6,251 nucleotides of DNA, from NCBI GenBank assembly GCA_028293225.1, contig JAQGPE010000696.1, positions 1-6,251 of the forward strand, written 5' to 3'. The notes below the pieces were generated by a model that did not search any database, had not been told where the DNA came from, and saw only the letters and a program-made list of their open reading frames with translations. Below, one piece after another: positions 6,101 through 6,251 of the stretch; position 1 is the first letter of the stretch; each line of letters opens with the position of its first letter. The position numbers were made by a program, and so were the translations under genes. The DNA is from Akkermansiaceae bacterium (lineage in GTDB: Bacteria > Verrucomicrobiota > Verrucomicrobiia > Verrucomicrobiales > Akkermansiaceae).

Positions 6101-6251
6101 TTTCCGCACGCTGACCGACAAGCAAATCAAGACGCTGGCGAAGGAGATCGTGGTGGAAATCCGGCGGCGCGGCCCTTCCCAGTCGCTGGGGGAATTCGTG
6201 AACCGCCGTCTGAGCACGGACGATTTCGGCCTGAAGGGGATTCTCCAGACG
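3153..6251 (+). CDS. Verru_Chthon cassette protein A-like pseudopilin, 3' end outside window
   Basis: The frame is open for 1033 codons to the window edge. The N terminus reads as a prepilin-like leader: basic residues R24, R26, K27 and R30, then Gly31-Phe32 and a hydrophobic stretch FTLLVTILLTSLLTVLGVAM (32-51). There is Val, not Glu, five residues after the presumed cleavage, as in PilX/GspK-type minor pseudopilins. The following helix (ANARMAMALALGELQAHL, about 73-91) is PilX-like. The large domain carries motifs I recognise from the cassette protein A family: LWNPYN (445-450), LAPGEVRVF (526-534), FFDLPEEPMISL (748-759), MVDGAFNVNST (920-930) and SLGEFVNRRL (1011-1020). The family is named from four-gene clusters (A to D) in Verrucomicrobium and Chthoniobacter; its function is unknown. 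By motif order only a C-terminal portion should be missing. ATG 3153 is the only sensible start but gives a long 31-residue leader and lacks a Shine-Dalgarno. B, C and D genes would be expected downstream. Confidence 0.9.
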   Translation, partial: MDWARGIHPKRLSGGPGADEVCQRPRKWQRGFTLLVTILLTSLLTVLGVAMLTLSSITLKSSIDEGPRKIAQANARMAMALALGELQAHLGDDRRITADSDIISATAERPNMLGVWDSVAPTELLANPQASAPDYATWKTRLFRKWLVSSADIEATKKREYALTPPTAQTRSIFTESKDGFDLKAEVVPIEDGRKNHGAMAWAVSQEGTKARMNLGSDRNSRVALNDAIQAPAGPYVGLSGKMRQPGVGWDTRGDRVMDVRQASLDPAYQIDVKDSPGLAGDFTTTSQGILSDVVKGGLKSDLSLGLELGDSDFRKSRWDEVKNPFAASGTLGEQPLYQPLNGGAPVSINVAYPPILYTHHIETGSAPTYQSLRSYYSLYQHLYRSGGEKTAFQRQQASAYWPGSATRGSETSVGPVLDRIMFFLSVQVDDDDIVNLVVTPVITLWNPYNVAIESEGCVVYPWMDFPINIQWTVRNSLGSVVAQAHSWLSTFVGSGDTGEGRSVRPYFFCQMTANGDGNTKVPLHLAPGEVRVFTPTESSATLFKRTGDEMDRTVRMKPVTKMEDFHVNGGLTIRMNESMWQDNDNLNYSLKPDDKLDAVFQFTRDQHNYFVTMEDATRIRDPKQQGRVLSEVQVMRGKLSAQTFGTPSYNRDELKTKSQPVAVLETYHRSAGQAGQLSDLVFTSNPRQRYVNNMVSATNFAAGPQYESSMRQIANVIGSGLQVTPDGQRSYFGYNNSADRGRDYLSFFDLPEEPMISLGGFQNADLADSAFGPASQFGNSWASAYLPKSSAGRLVRRTPGNSPQPLTQPYGDPISPAGLGIYDHSWLLNTALWDGFFFSSVSPQSELKDTIGGPGVYDSNQRMENKSAKEVFSAWLLDEKASPLRNPRMSLYRSGLSDDALRDEVFSPAGCRKIAAHLMVDGAFNVNSTRETAWAAVLASLRGQAIQLTDRSGKKKTADVGDTTPAPRLLNPIGGPGDDWDGFRTLTDKQIKTLAKEIVVEIRRRGPSQSLGEFVNRRLSTDDFGLKGILQT

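Noticed and set aside
1..6251. Mobile element, CRISPR array, tRNA or rRNA
   Set aside because: No transposase or integrase motifs, regularly spaced repeats, terminal inverted repeats or tRNA cloverleaf signatures were seen on either strand.

Overview
The window (6251 bases, GC-rich, with G/C-heavy third codon positions) most resembles a chromosomal segment of a Verrucomicrobiota bacterium, probably near Luteolibacter/Haloferula in Verrucomicrobiae. This rests on recognising protein families from memory. Three lineage-typical types sit together: a short sigma factor of the Rhodopirellula/Verrucomicrobium ECF-like family, its FecR-like membrane partner with a C-terminal jelly-roll-like region, and a large pseudopilin-like protein of the 'Verru_Chthon cassette protein A' type. 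No tRNA, rRNA, CRISPR array, insertion sequence or integrase was seen. All genes are on the + strand.

Layout. (1) 1-774: the 3' part of a gene for a probably exported L-type-lectin-like protein with a verrucomicrobial C-terminal beta domain. It ends in a strong intrinsic terminator (807-839). (2) 840-974: a gene-free region that must hold the control signals of the next unit. (3) 975-1505: the sigma factor, starting with GTG. (4) 1502-2947: the FecR-like putative anti-sigma/sensor, whose GTG start overlaps the sigma stop codon as GTGA. (5) 2948-3152: a gene-free, T-tract-rich, hairpin-rich region. (6) 3153-6251: the pseudopilin-like cassette protein A, open for 1033 codons and cut by the window end.

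How they may work together. The sigma factor and FecR-like protein form a translationally coupled cytoplasmic/membrane switch. The membrane protein has a helical N-terminal sigma-binding-type region, one membrane segment, a FecR domain and a C-terminal domain that probably faces the periplasm. The nearest downstream gene encodes a protein with a prepilin-like leader, and cassette B, C and D proteins would be expected just outside the window. A plausible but unproven reading is an envelope-sensing switch controlling a pseudopilin-type surface or secretion apparatus of unknown function. The lectin gene is transcriptionally separated by its terminator but could be a target of the same switch. The regulatory link and the cassette's function are the least understood parts of the window.
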